This document shows, in pieces, positions 25,481 through 33,747 of a DNA stretch of 64,000 nt. The notes under the pieces were generated by a model. That model saw only the letters and a program-made list of their open reading frames with translations. It was not told the DNA's origin and did no database searches. The DNA comes from Promethearchaeota archaeon (GTDB taxonomy: Archaea; Asgardarchaeota; Lokiarchaeia; Helarchaeales; RDOG01). How positions within the stretch are numbered: position 1 is the stretch's first letter; every line of letters begins with the position of its first letter. Location of the stretch: NCBI GenBank assembly GCA_011365055.1, contig RDOG01000004.1:275879-339878 (forward strand), read 5' to 3'. A program made the translations under genes and the position numbers.

Positions 25481-27070
25481 TTAGATATGAACACGGATTT
25501 TTTCTTTTACATATCGAAAAGCTTCTGAGACCTCGGATTTAGTTAGAGAGAGAATGGAAGGGATCGTATCATTTTTCACGTTTTCTTCCATTGTCTTATA
25601 CACGCCTCGTACTAATACTATAATTATTTGATTCATTATTCGATGCGCTAAATCATTTCCAAAAACCAGTCCATCGATATGTTCTGTCTGTCTCATTAGT
25701 TGATTCAAAGAAGTAATATATATTTCCTTCATTAATTTAGGCATTTTCCACCAAGAGTTTCTATAAGAACTTTCTTTATCTTTTAATTGCCCCAAAGACA
25801 TAAAGAATAATGGAAAGAACATGCCAGGATATTTAGAAATTTTCTTGACAACTCGGAGGGTATCCTTCAAATCATCTTTTGTATCATCCATTCCTAAGAT
25901 GATCGTTCCTGCAGGATAAATATGGTGTTTGCAGAGTAATTTCCATCCGTCTAATACTACATCATGCCAATCATCTGGTTCAAATGGTGCAGTTTTTAAA
26001 GGCATGTATTTTATGATTTTATTTATTGAACCTGTTTCAATACCTACTTGTAAAGAAGTAAAATTTTCTTTTGAAAGGTTTAATTCTTCACTGATTCGTT
26101 CAATTTGTTCAGGATTAGCTAATGCACTTGCAATGCATCCGTGAGAAAGACCTACCTTTTTAACAGTCTTTATTTTTTTAACGGCTTGAATTAATTTTAC
26201 TAATCCACCTCGAGGCACCCAATCATGCATTTTATTTCCATATCTCAAACAATCTTCACTTAGAAGTCTGATTACACCTTCATTAGCAATTGAATTTCTT
26301 TTAGATTCAAGCAATATTTGGTCTTTTTCAAACCAATGAAAGTATCGCATTGTAGGATCGCAAAATTTGCAATGTCTATCACAACCACGTGATATTTCAA
26401 TGATTCCATAATATGTAGGTTTTATAATCGGCAGAACTTGATTATTTACATCTTTTATTTTCTCAGTTTTTATAATTTTAGGTAATTTTTTACCTTGAAG
26501 CATTTTTTTAAATATTTCTGAAGCGATTTGTTCCCCATCACCTATTACAACACAATCGATCCCAAATTCTTCTTGTTTTTCAGGGATCAACTCAAATTGA
26601 CACGCGCCGGATCCACCTAAAATGATGGGTTTATCAAATTTTCGAATAGTAGAAATTAATTCTTCAAATTTAACTGCAGTATAAGGACGATTTTCTAAGA
26701 ATTCTTTATTATTGTTATTTAATATACCTCGTAATGTGGCACTGACAGGACCTAAACCAAGTGGATCCATGGTAGAAATTCCAAAAATTTCTACTTCTTC
26801 AATTAATTTATCAATCTTTTGAGGAGAAATTACCTTAGTTTCAATCCTATCGCGTAATAAAACAGCTTCTATCCTTCTTAAACTCAAAGGAGCGCGTATA
26901 ACTTCAAATCCATCGTATGTTTCTATTTCATTAAAAAGTAATTTTTCCATTGGATATCTTAAAACAATTGGAACTTGCTCTTTTGGTATGGATGGAATGA
27001 ATCCTGTTATAAAAAATCCAGCTCTTGGATTAATAAAACTTGTTTCATCAGAAGTCAAACATACTTGCAT
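25481..27070 (-). CDS. Radical SAM protein with N-terminal B12-binding-like domain
   Basis: Protein of 529 aa. The radical SAM site is visible as GCDRHCKFCDPTM (C-x3-C-x2-C), preceded by a Rossmann-like region with LGGSGACQFELIPE and VIGDGEQ that resembles the cobalamin-binding N-terminal domain of B12-radical SAM proteins; no DxHxxG motif is seen, so B12 may not bind. Later motifs include LQVGIETGS and ILGMDDTKDDL. It would use SAM to generate a 5'-deoxyadenosyl radical; the substrate is unknown. It stands as a single gene upstream of the SIS/PfkB pair. Confidence 0.88.
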   Translation of the reverse strand: MQVCLTSDETSFINPRAGFFITGFIPSIPKEQVPIVLRYPMEKLLFNEIETYDGFEVIRAPLSLRRIEAVLLRDRIETKVISPQKIDKLIEEVEIFGISTMDPLGLGPVSATLRGILNNNNKEFLENRPYTAVKFEELISTIRKFDKPIILGGSGACQFELIPEKQEEFGIDCVVIGDGEQIASEIFKKMLQGKKLPKIIKTEKIKDVNNQVLPIIKPTYYGIIEISRGCDRHCKFCDPTMRYFHWFEKDQILLESKRNSIANEGVIRLLSEDCLRYGNKMHDWVPRGGLVKLIQAVKKIKTVKKVGLSHGCIASALANPEQIERISEELNLSKENFTSLQVGIETGSINKIIKYMPLKTAPFEPDDWHDVVLDGWKLLCKHHIYPAGTIILGMDDTKDDLKDTLRVVKKISKYPGMFFPLFFMSLGQLKDKESSYRNSWWKMPKLMKEIYITSLNQLMRQTEHIDGLVFGNDLAHRIMNQIIIVLVRGVYKTMEENVKNDTIPSILSLTKSEVSEAFRYVKEKIRVHI

Positions 27071-27409
27071 CTAAATCCCCCAATTTATCGTATTTTTTTA
27101 TTTATACCATCATCTACTTTATGAAAGAATAAATAATTTGATAATTTTCGCTAGACAAAAAAATGTCCTCGAAATGCTAGTAAATTGATGTGTTTTATGG
27201 ATATAAAACTATCGTTGCTGACTTTTTTACAGATTTTCGAATTTATAAATTATGTCATATACTTGATAATAGTATAATATGTTAGCTTTATGACAAATTA
27301 TTTAACAAAGAAAAAAAATCATAAGATTATATTGAAGGCGAGTTGATAGATTTAATTAAATCTATCGATAAAACATCAAATATTTATTAAATAAGAAGGT
27401 TAGAGGTGC
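27071..27409. other. Divergent promoter region
   Basis: About 340 nt between the divergent radical SAM gene and the 27410 ORF. It is A/T-rich and holds a perfect 22-nt palindrome at 27345-27366 (listed separately). No coding frame is seen. Confidence 0.5.
27345..27366. promoter_or_regulatory. Perfect 22-nt palindrome
   Basis: GATAGATTTAA followed by its exact reverse complement TTAAATCTATC, with no spacer. It lies about 44 nt upstream of the ATG at 27410, where a repressor operator would be expected. It could equally form a hairpin. No regulator is identified. Confidence 0.45.
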
Positions 27410-27526
27410 ATGATACATATTTATGCGGAATTTTTAGAGGATTTATATTTAAATCCCCATCTACCGTTATTATCATTTATAAAATTTAAAAAAAATAAAG
27501 ATGTAATATTTAAGGGAGTGTTTTAA
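27410..27526 (+). pseudogene. Truncated duplicate of the N-terminus of the next gene
   Basis: Open frame of 38 codons with a GAGGTG ribosome-binding site and stop TAA at 27524. It begins MIHIYAEFLEDLYLNPHLPL, which aligns without gaps to MVHLYGEMSDDLYLKPFLPM of the gene starting at 27528, then diverges. It is a remnant of a tandem duplication, or a small protein kept from it. Its stop is 1 nt before the next ATG, so it may now act as a leader that couples translation. Confidence 0.68.
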
Positions 27527-27527
27527 A

Positions 27528-28673
27528 ATGGTACACTTATATGGAGAAATGTCAGATGACCTTTACTTAAAACCTTTCCTACCAATGTTATCAATTCTTT
27601 GGAAAGTATACAAGGAATTGGGGTGGGAAGGAGTAGATAATTATGAAGCAATGGGAACAGAATCTATTTATAAATTCTTTGAAACGCGATTAAACGAAAG
27701 CATATTCACGTCTCAAGATGTATTATCCAATAGTATTCAAAATCCTGATAAAGTCCTATCCTATATTATAATGCTGCCAAATGTCTCGATTCGAAGTGAT
27801 CTCTGTATAGGAACAATGAAGTTATTTACAGGTGAAAGTTGTGATGTTACATTTTGTACCGTGAGAGATGATGATAGTAGTGTTCTCTTATTACTAAATT
27901 GTCATGTAGAGGATGGAATACCTGTTGATTGGTTTATGATAAGAGAAGATGATGAAATTTTAAATAGAAGACATATGAAATTAGGACATAAATTACGAGA
28001 TATCCCTAAAAAAGCAAAAAACATGAAAAAAGCGGCTTCGATAATGCAAGACGTGCTAAGAGATATTCGTAATGAAAGAACACCAGAATGGGCTCATGCT
28101 CAGTATTTTAGCGCAAACGTACTTTCTTCTTGGGCGATCAATTTAATGTGCATACCATCAAATTATGAGAGTATTGGTGAAATGTATGATGGATGGGCAA
28201 GTAAAGAAAAATATGGTCTCCCAGATTATACCTTCGCATTATTACCCTTTCCTACTGCCTTTAACATGTTTTTTTTACAAGGAAGAGGAGATTTCATTAA
28301 AAAAATAGCAGGTCTAACCACAGAGACATTTTTATACATGCAACCTTGGGAAGAATATAACTATGAACTTATTAAAAGAAAAGTTCCTCATTTATTCAAG
28401 ATATATAAAGAAGGAATAGAATCAGAAGGAATACCTTTTCCAATTCAATCAGTAAATTCAGAATATCCAAATTTAAAAAAGCAAGATATCAATATTAAAT
28501 TCGATAAAAATTATCCACAAGGGCCTAGGATTATGTTAGATGAATTAGAATTAGAATTTGATGAGTTTGCCAAAGGAGTCTATTTTGACATTAACCTTGA
28601 TACAAAGCCCCAACAAGTTGGGAAAGACAGAATAATCTCAAAAGGAATAGGTAGAAGCACTGTATTTGTTTAA
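27528..28673 (+). CDS. Protein of unknown function, 381 aa
   Basis: Soluble protein of 381 aa that I do not recognise. It starts MVHLYGEMSDDLYLKP, has no signal peptide or membrane span, contains a lysine-rich helical stretch near residues 155-190 (KAKNMKKAASIMQDVLR) and many aromatic residues in its C-terminal half. GGGAG lies about 10 nt before the ATG. A truncated copy of its N-terminus stands directly upstream. No enzymatic motif is visible. Confidence 0.8.
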   Translation: MVHLYGEMSDDLYLKPFLPMLSILWKVYKELGWEGVDNYEAMGTESIYKFFETRLNESIFTSQDVLSNSIQNPDKVLSYIIMLPNVSIRSDLCIGTMKLFTGESCDVTFCTVRDDDSSVLLLLNCHVEDGIPVDWFMIREDDEILNRRHMKLGHKLRDIPKKAKNMKKAASIMQDVLRDIRNERTPEWAHAQYFSANVLSSWAINLMCIPSNYESIGEMYDGWASKEKYGLPDYTFALLPFPTAFNMFFLQGRGDFIKKIAGLTTETFLYMQPWEEYNYELIKRKVPHLFKIYKEGIESEGIPFPIQSVNSEYPNLKKQDINIKFDKNYPQGPRIMLDELELEFDEFAKGVYFDINLDTKPQQVGKDRIISKGIGRSTVFV

Positions 28674-28727
28674 TTCTAATTCTTAGAAAGAATTTTTAAT
28701 TTTTTTTTCTTGATTTTTTTAATAACT
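28674..28727. other. Convergent intergenic spacer
   Basis: T-rich stretch between the 381-aa gene (+) and the small zinc-finger ORF (-). Probably termination signals only. Confidence 0.3.
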
Positions 28728-28844
28728 TTAAATATTATTTCCGTTGGGATTTCTTGTACATATGCGATGTCTTGTACATGTAGGTCTTCCACAATCTTTA
28801 CATTTTAGATCTGTTTTCCAACCACATTCATAACAATACAGCAA
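28728..28844 (-). CDS. Mini zinc-finger protein, 38 aa
   Basis: Open frame of 38 aa with TTG start at 28844 and TAA at 28730-28728. It reads MLYCYECGWKTDLKCKDCGR and then holds CTRHRIC, so seven Cys and one His are placed as in a HIT-type or treble-clef zinc finger. A TGA three codons before the TTG closes the frame upstream. The dense, well-spaced metal ligands make chance unlikely. Function unknown; such proteins often bind nucleic acid or other proteins. Confidence 0.6.
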   Translation of the reverse strand: MLYCYECGWKTDLKCKDCGRPTCTRHRICTRNPNGNNI

Positions 28845-28978
28845 TAAATTCCCTCAATAGAATATAAGGAGGTTATCATTTAAAATAAATGCAAAAAAAA
28901 AATAAAGGGAAGCCCGAATGATTTCGAATCTTTAATTTTCTAGGTTTGTTTTTATAGGAAGAATTTCATCAATTATGA
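28845..28978. other. Spacer between zinc-finger ORF and GTPase gene
   Basis: About 130 nt. The plus strand shows AAGGAGG near 28866 with no start codon of a gene behind it. Nothing else is seen. Confidence 0.3.
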
Positions 28979-29677
28979 TTATCTTTGCTTATCTGCGATA
29001 AACATTTCTGCTTCTGGAAGCAAATCATCCATAATCTTTTTGGTTATATCTTGGAACGCTTCCTTAACACCCCAGTTCTTTAATGCACTCGTAACGTAAT
29101 AATGACAATCTTCAAAGTCAGGTATTACTGCATCTAATTCCTTTTTAAGCTCTACATCTTTTCCCTTATAACTAGGTAACATAGATCTAGCCATGCGTTC
29201 CCATAAATCTTGTTTATTTAATATTACTGAGATAAATATATCTGATTCAAAGTGTTCTTTAATCATTTTATATGCTGCTATCAGATTTTCTTTTTGTTGA
29301 GAAATTGGAATACTTGAATCCAATACAAAAATTATCCCTACGGAACCATTAATTGAACTTTTATTTATTTCGTAAAAAATATCTTGTCCAAGTGTATCTA
29401 TTATCATTAAAATTATGTCATCTTTTTTAATATCGTTCAAAATGAAATAATCGCCTTTTAATTTGTATTTCTTGCTTAAAACTACATGTGTAAAATTAGG
29501 TACCATTGAGGTGTTTATCAACATATCAGGAGTCATCCCCCAAGATTTTGCTTCTAAATTAGTAACAGTACGTTTTGATTCAGCCATTAAATATGCATTT
29601 GGTGAAATAGCTTTTAAAAGAGTTGTTTTCCCCGCACCTGTAAGACCCACTAATGAAATTTTTATTTGATAAACCAT
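28979..29677 (-). CDS. Arf/Ras-like small GTPase
   Basis: GTPase of 232 aa. G1 is GLTGAGKTT, G3 is IIDTLGQD (an Arf/Gtr-like variant of DxxGQ), G4 is LNKQDLWE and G5 is TSALKNWG. There is a longer than usual segment between G1 and G3 (about 75 residues) that includes switch I. Lokiarchaeal genomes carry many such GTPases, thought to act in membrane or cytoskeletal regulation. It is a single gene with an ATG at 29677. No lipid-modification signal is seen. Confidence 0.87.
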   Translation of the reverse strand: MVYQIKISLVGLTGAGKTTLLKAISPNAYLMAESKRTVTNLEAKSWGMTPDMLINTSMVPNFTHVVLSKKYKLKGDYFILNDIKKDDIILMIIDTLGQDIFYEINKSSINGSVGIIFVLDSSIPISQQKENLIAAYKMIKEHFESDIFISVILNKQDLWERMARSMLPSYKGKDVELKKELDAVIPDFEDCHYYVTSALKNWGVKEAFQDITKKIMDDLLPEAEMFIADKQR

Positions 29678-30128
29678 ACAATCAATAATGAACGGTTCAA
29701 TTTATAATTAATGATTTTTTCTAGCAAAAATATACTTAAAATGAAAAAAATTGAACCTTTTAATTTAGTGGTTTAATCAGAAGAAAATTTCGAGCTTTAT
29801 AATTAATTCATTAGAATAGTCTCTATTTGTACATAAAAAATCTTAATAAATTGAAAAATATGCTCATTTTTTAAATTATATTTGGAATTACTTTATAATT
29901 TTTTATTTTCATAAATAACATAAATCTCGATTTATTCTCACTTTTGTGAACAAAACCAATTTTTTTTTTTAAAAAGGAGAATTAAATCGATTATAAATGA
30001 TCCTTGTACGATTTTGAAGTAATTCTTATAAATTGGACGAAAAGTTTATTTAATTGGACTTAGAATAAGTCAAAAGAAATACAATTTTTCACTATCAATT
30101 TAATTCTATCTATTTAGGGTGGTTATGG
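29678..30128. other. Divergent intergenic region
   Basis: 450 nt between the GTPase gene (-) and the corrinoid-protein gene (+). A/T-rich, with poly-T and poly-A runs near 29960. It probably holds both promoters. AGGGTGG lies about 7 nt before the ATG of the corrinoid protein. No gene or structured RNA is seen. Confidence 0.45.
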
Positions 30129-30764
30129 ATGTCATTAGAGGATTTACAAAAAGCAATCATAGATTTTGATGAGAATGCGGATAAATTAGCTGATGATTTG
30201 ATTAAAAAAAAAGTAGCTCCTGAAAAAATTCTTGCTGCAGTCGGCGAAATTTTAAACAAGGTGGGGGAGAAATATGAAAAACATGAGTTTTATTTAGCCG
30301 AGTTAATGTTATGTGGAGATGTAGCAAAATCGGTTATTGAAAAGATTTTACCCATTATTAAACAAAATAAAGTGAAGTTGAAGGGAAACGTAATATTTGG
30401 AACAGTTGAAGGAGATATTCACGATATTGGAAAGACTATTATTGGATCTTTTTTGATTGGTGCTGGTTTTAATGTCATTGATCTCGGTGTTGAGGTTACA
30501 GCTTCTCAATTTATTAAAGCAGTCAAAAAATTTAAACCAGATATCATTGCTATGTCTACATTATTAAGTACTACAGCATTACACGTCCCAAAAATCATAT
30601 ATGCACTTAAAAAAGAGGGTATTCGAGCCAAGATATTGATTGGGGGACGTCCGATTAATGAGGAGTTTGCAAAAAAAGCAGGTGCTGATGGGTATGGACA
30701 GAATCCAACAGATGCAATAAAAATCTGCAATGCTTTTATGGAAGAATTAGTTGAAAGGGATTAG
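30129..30764 (+). CDS. Corrinoid methyltransferase corrinoid protein
   Basis: Protein of 211 aa of the MtaC/MtbC/MttC family. An N-terminal four-helix cap (~1-85) precedes a B12-binding Rossmann domain with the DxHxxG motif (GDIHDIGKTIIG), whose His is the lower axial ligand of cobalt. SMSTLLSTTA and IGGRPINEEFAKKAGADGY complete the site. It carries methyl groups from a substrate-specific methyltransferase to an acceptor. No such methyltransferase or reactivase lies nearby, so the substrate is unknown. Confidence 0.93.
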   Translation: MSLEDLQKAIIDFDENADKLADDLIKKKVAPEKILAAVGEILNKVGEKYEKHEFYLAELMLCGDVAKSVIEKILPIIKQNKVKLKGNVIFGTVEGDIHDIGKTIIGSFLIGAGFNVIDLGVEVTASQFIKAVKKFKPDIIAMSTLLSTTALHVPKIIYALKKEGIRAKILIGGRPINEEFAKKAGADGYGQNPTDAIKICNAFMEELVERD

Positions 30765-31645
30765 TTATGGATGATTTGATTTCCACAAGCTTTGCAATTT
30801 ATAATCCACCCTTCCTTTAAAGATAATTCGGCTTTTTTAGTAATCCGGACGCCACAATTCCCACATCGAATTTCTGATAATTCTTCTTTTTCTTTATTTT
30901 TATTCTTGATCTCCTCATCATCAATAAATAACTTTACAGTTTTGAATCCAGGTTGAGGTTCAACGACTTTAATAGGTTTATTTATCGGTTCTTCAGCTCC
31001 ATCAGTATTAAAAGAAATGGGTTTAATCACTCCTGGAGCAGATGAAACCATCTTAATTCGTTCTAAAGGTGTTGGAACTATCTCTACAGGTTTCACAAGA
31101 GCAACTTTTTCAATGATTATATCATTCTCAATCTTAGAACTTACAGATTGGATGGTTTTTACAGAAAAATCGGAGATTTTTTTAACTTGGGGCAATGGAG
31201 TAACATTTATTTTTTGTTTTTCTTCAATAGGAGTGACTACAGATCTTGTAGGGGCTTTAATTTCAGGAATTATATCTTTATTTTCTTTAAATTCTTCTAA
31301 ATTGTCTATATCTGGAATTGGTTTGATTTCAACTCCTTTTTGTAAAACCTTAATAGCAGATTGTACAATTGGATCTTTTTCGACGACTTCATATTCAAGA
31401 TTTTCATCAGGTTCAACAACAGATTGATCTAATTGCACTTCTAGAGAAGTTTCTTCACGTATTTCATCAAGTTTTTCAAGAATGTCGTCGTATTTTTCTT
31501 TCTCATCTTCTTCCTCCTTTATTTCTTCAATTGAGACTCCAAAAATATCTTCGAAAAGCTGCTTATCCCCTTGAGTATCGATGGTTTCTTCTTCTCCTCC
31601 TTCTTTTTCAATGGATTTTTTTTTCTTATCTTTCTTTTTACCCAA
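30761..31645 (-). CDS. Acidic protein with C-terminal zinc ribbon
   Basis: Protein of 294 aa. Residues 1-~220 are highly charged, rich in Glu, Lys, Val and Pro, and likely disordered. The C-terminus forms a zinc ribbon: CGNCGVRI and, about 20 residues later, CKACGN. The start appears to be TTG at 31645. It is convergent with, and overlaps by 4 nt, the corrinoid-protein gene. No function can be inferred beyond a possible scaffold or nucleic-acid contact. Confidence 0.72.
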   Translation of the reverse strand: MGKKKDKKKKSIEKEGGEEETIDTQGDKQLFEDIFGVSIEEIKEEEDEKEKYDDILEKLDEIREETSLEVQLDQSVVEPDENLEYEVVEKDPIVQSAIKVLQKGVEIKPIPDIDNLEEFKENKDIIPEIKAPTRSVVTPIEEKQKINVTPLPQVKKISDFSVKTIQSVSSKIENDIIIEKVALVKPVEIVPTPLERIKMVSSAPGVIKPISFNTDGAEEPINKPIKVVEPQPGFKTVKLFIDDEEIKNKNKEKEELSEIRCGNCGVRITKKAELSLKEGWIINCKACGNQIIHN

Positions 31646-31841
31646 TTGACTAAACCGCCATAGGAGAATTCATAGATCTCAAATAAGCTTAATTAGTATA
31701 TTTTGTTTATCTAGCTCTTTATTCATAATTATTCTTATTTTCTTTTTGATGAATTAAGATTAAGATTTAAATTTATTTTGGGTAAACGTTATTTAAAATT
31801 CATGTTAAAGAGAGAATTTCATTATCTATAACAATGAAATA
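31646..31841. other. Divergent intergenic spacer
   Basis: About 195 nt, A/T-rich, between the acidic protein (-) and the dihydrolipoamide dehydrogenase (+). Promoters of both are expected here. Confidence 0.4.
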
Positions 31842-33341
31842 ATGGTTATGATAAACATGTCTGAAGAAATTTTTGATATAACGGTAATTGGCGCAGGTCC
31901 GGGTGGATACCATACTGCGATCCGCGCTGCTCAATACGGAGCAAAAGTTGCTCTAATAGAAAAAAAGAAATTAGGCGGTACTTGTTTAAACTGGGGTTGC
32001 ATTCCAACTAAAGCATTATATGCATCTTCCTTAATGATTGAAGAAATCGAAGAAAAAGCGAAGGATTTTGGAATTGAAATCTCAGGAGAAATTAAAACTA
32101 ATTTTAGTCAAGCTGTTGATAGAAAGAACAAAGTAGTTGAAGAACTTGTAGGCGGGATTGGTGCACTATTAAAACAAAGAAAAGTAACAGTCTATATGGG
32201 TACGGGCTCAATAATAGGTGGTTCAGATCTTAATTATCAAGTTAAAATTGAGGGTCAAGATAATGCGACTATAAAAACAAAGAAAATTATTATTGCCACG
32301 GGTTCAACACCAGCACTAATTCCAGCGTTTAACATAGATCACAAAAGAATTTTAACAAGTGATGATATTTTAGACTATGATTTTAAAAACGTGCCAAAAA
32401 GATTGTTAGTTATTGGTGCAGGAGTTATTGGTTGTGAATTTGCGAACATTTTCACGAGATTTGGTTCAAAAGTCATAATGTTGGAATTTTTACCAACCAT
32501 GATTGCCACAGAAGAAACCTTAATTATCAGAGAGTTGAAGAAAAAATTTGATGAAATGGGAATTGAGCTTCATGTTAATCAAAACGTTTTAAAAGTTGAA
32601 AATACAGGTAGTGGTGTCAAAGCAACAACTTGTGATGCATCAGTTCCACGAGATCAAGTAGATAGTGCTGAAAAGTCTAGTTTTGAAGCAGATATCTGTT
32701 TGGTTTCAATTGGTAGGGCAAAAGTGTCTGATGGTTTAGGATTAGATAACTTAGGAATTAAGACCGAAAGAGGTCAAATTATTGTAAATAAAGACACTTT
32801 AGAAACTGATGCAAAAGGTATCTATGCAATCGGTGATGTAACTGGTGGATTGATGCTTGCTCATGTCGCAAGTTATGAAGGAGATATTGCAGTTGTCAAT
32901 GCATTAACTGCTATCGGAGGATTTGGTACAAAGGAAGAAAAACCAGAATATAATGTAGTTCCAGCATCTATTTTCACGAGTCCAGAGATTGGCTCAGTTG
33001 GTTTAAGAGAAAAAGTCGTTAAAGAAAAAGGTATTAAACCATGGGTTGGTCGATTTGCATTCGCTTCTCTTGGAAAGGCGAAATGTATGGGTGCAGATAC
33101 TGGCTTCATGATGGTCATTGGTGATCCAGAAACTGATAAAATTTTAGGTGCTTCATGCATTGGTCATTCAGCCCCTGAATTAATCGCTGAAATTTCCCTA
33201 GCAATGAGAAATGGTTTAACTTGTCATGATGTTGTAAAAACAATTCATTCTCATCCCACGATTAGTGAGATGGTATTAGAATCAGTTGAAGACGTGCATG
33301 GCATGGCTATTCATAAAGCTGGAAGAAGAAGAACAAAATAA
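31842..33341 (+). CDS. lpdA: Dihydrolipoamide dehydrogenase-like flavoprotein
   Basis: FAD-dependent disulfide oxidoreductase of 499 aa. The FAD motif GAGPGGYHTAIRAA is followed by the redox-active pair in GGTCLNWGCIPTKAL, the NAD motif GAGVIGCEFANIF and the C-terminal TIHSHPTISEMVLESVE with the catalytic His-Glu pair. This is the E3 layout used by 2-oxoacid dehydrogenases and the glycine cleavage system. No E1, E2 or lipoyl protein is nearby. ATG at 31842, 31848 and 31857 are all possible; the last gives MSEEIFDI. Confidence 0.93.
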   Translation: MVMINMSEEIFDITVIGAGPGGYHTAIRAAQYGAKVALIEKKKLGGTCLNWGCIPTKALYASSLMIEEIEEKAKDFGIEISGEIKTNFSQAVDRKNKVVEELVGGIGALLKQRKVTVYMGTGSIIGGSDLNYQVKIEGQDNATIKTKKIIIATGSTPALIPAFNIDHKRILTSDDILDYDFKNVPKRLLVIGAGVIGCEFANIFTRFGSKVIMLEFLPTMIATEETLIIRELKKKFDEMGIELHVNQNVLKVENTGSGVKATTCDASVPRDQVDSAEKSSFEADICLVSIGRAKVSDGLGLDNLGIKTERGQIIVNKDTLETDAKGIYAIGDVTGGLMLAHVASYEGDIAVVNALTAIGGFGTKEEKPEYNVVPASIFTSPEIGSVGLREKVVKEKGIKPWVGRFAFASLGKAKCMGADTGFMMVIGDPETDKILGASCIGHSAPELIAEISLAMRNGLTCHDVVKTIHSHPTISEMVLESVEDVHGMAIHKAGRRRTK

Positions 33342-33350
33342 TCTTTTTTT

Positions 33351-33461
33351 TTATTTTCCCTTTTTTATAATAATTATAAGAATAGTAATACCAATCATAC
33401 CTATTATAAATAAAATCCAATAAAACAAATCAATACCAAACGTTTGATTTATAAGATTCAA
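33351..33461 (-). CDS. Possible small membrane protein, 36 aa
   Basis: Open frame from TTG 33461 to TAA 33353-33351. It gives a short polar N-terminus (MNLINQTFGIDL) and one strongly hydrophobic helix (FYWILFIIGMIGITILIIII) ending KKGK, the pattern of a single-span membrane protein or of the C-terminal anchor of a lost surface protein. The AT-rich context makes hydrophobic frames likely by chance. Confidence 0.3.
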   Translation of the reverse strand: MNLINQTFGIDLFYWILFIIGMIGITILIIIIKKGK

Positions 33462-33611
33462 TATGATCCCATTATAATTTTAATTTTTATAAAAGAAATT
33501 TCTCAACAATCCTATTATTTATTATGGCTATAATTCCATTTATAATTATTATTAAAATCATATGAATATAAGAATATTAGATAATATTTTTGGTCAATAA
33601 TCATATAATTA

Positions 33612-33680
33612 CTCCAATTTAATTTGAAGTATAACAACTATTTTAAAAATTTACAAATACGTATGTTATCTAAATTGGAG
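33612..33680. repeat. 10-bp inverted repeat, 49-nt spacer
   Basis: CTCCAATTTA at 33612-33621 and its exact complement TAAATTGGAG at 33671-33680. It lies 68 nt upstream of the ATG at 33748 and could be a pair of operator half sites or a long hairpin in the leader. Confidence 0.4.
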
Positions 33681-33747
33681 AATGACCAGAACTATCATAA
33701 GCTAGCAAATTAAAAAAAATTTTTAACTAAATTATCTATTGAAACTT

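Larger units (their letters stand above)
33342..33747. other. Intergenic region with inverted repeat
   Basis: About 400 nt. It contains a minus-strand small membrane ORF (33351-33461) and a 10-bp inverted repeat at 33612-33680. The rest is A/T-rich and should contain the promoter of the acyl-CoA synthetase gene. Confidence 0.4.
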
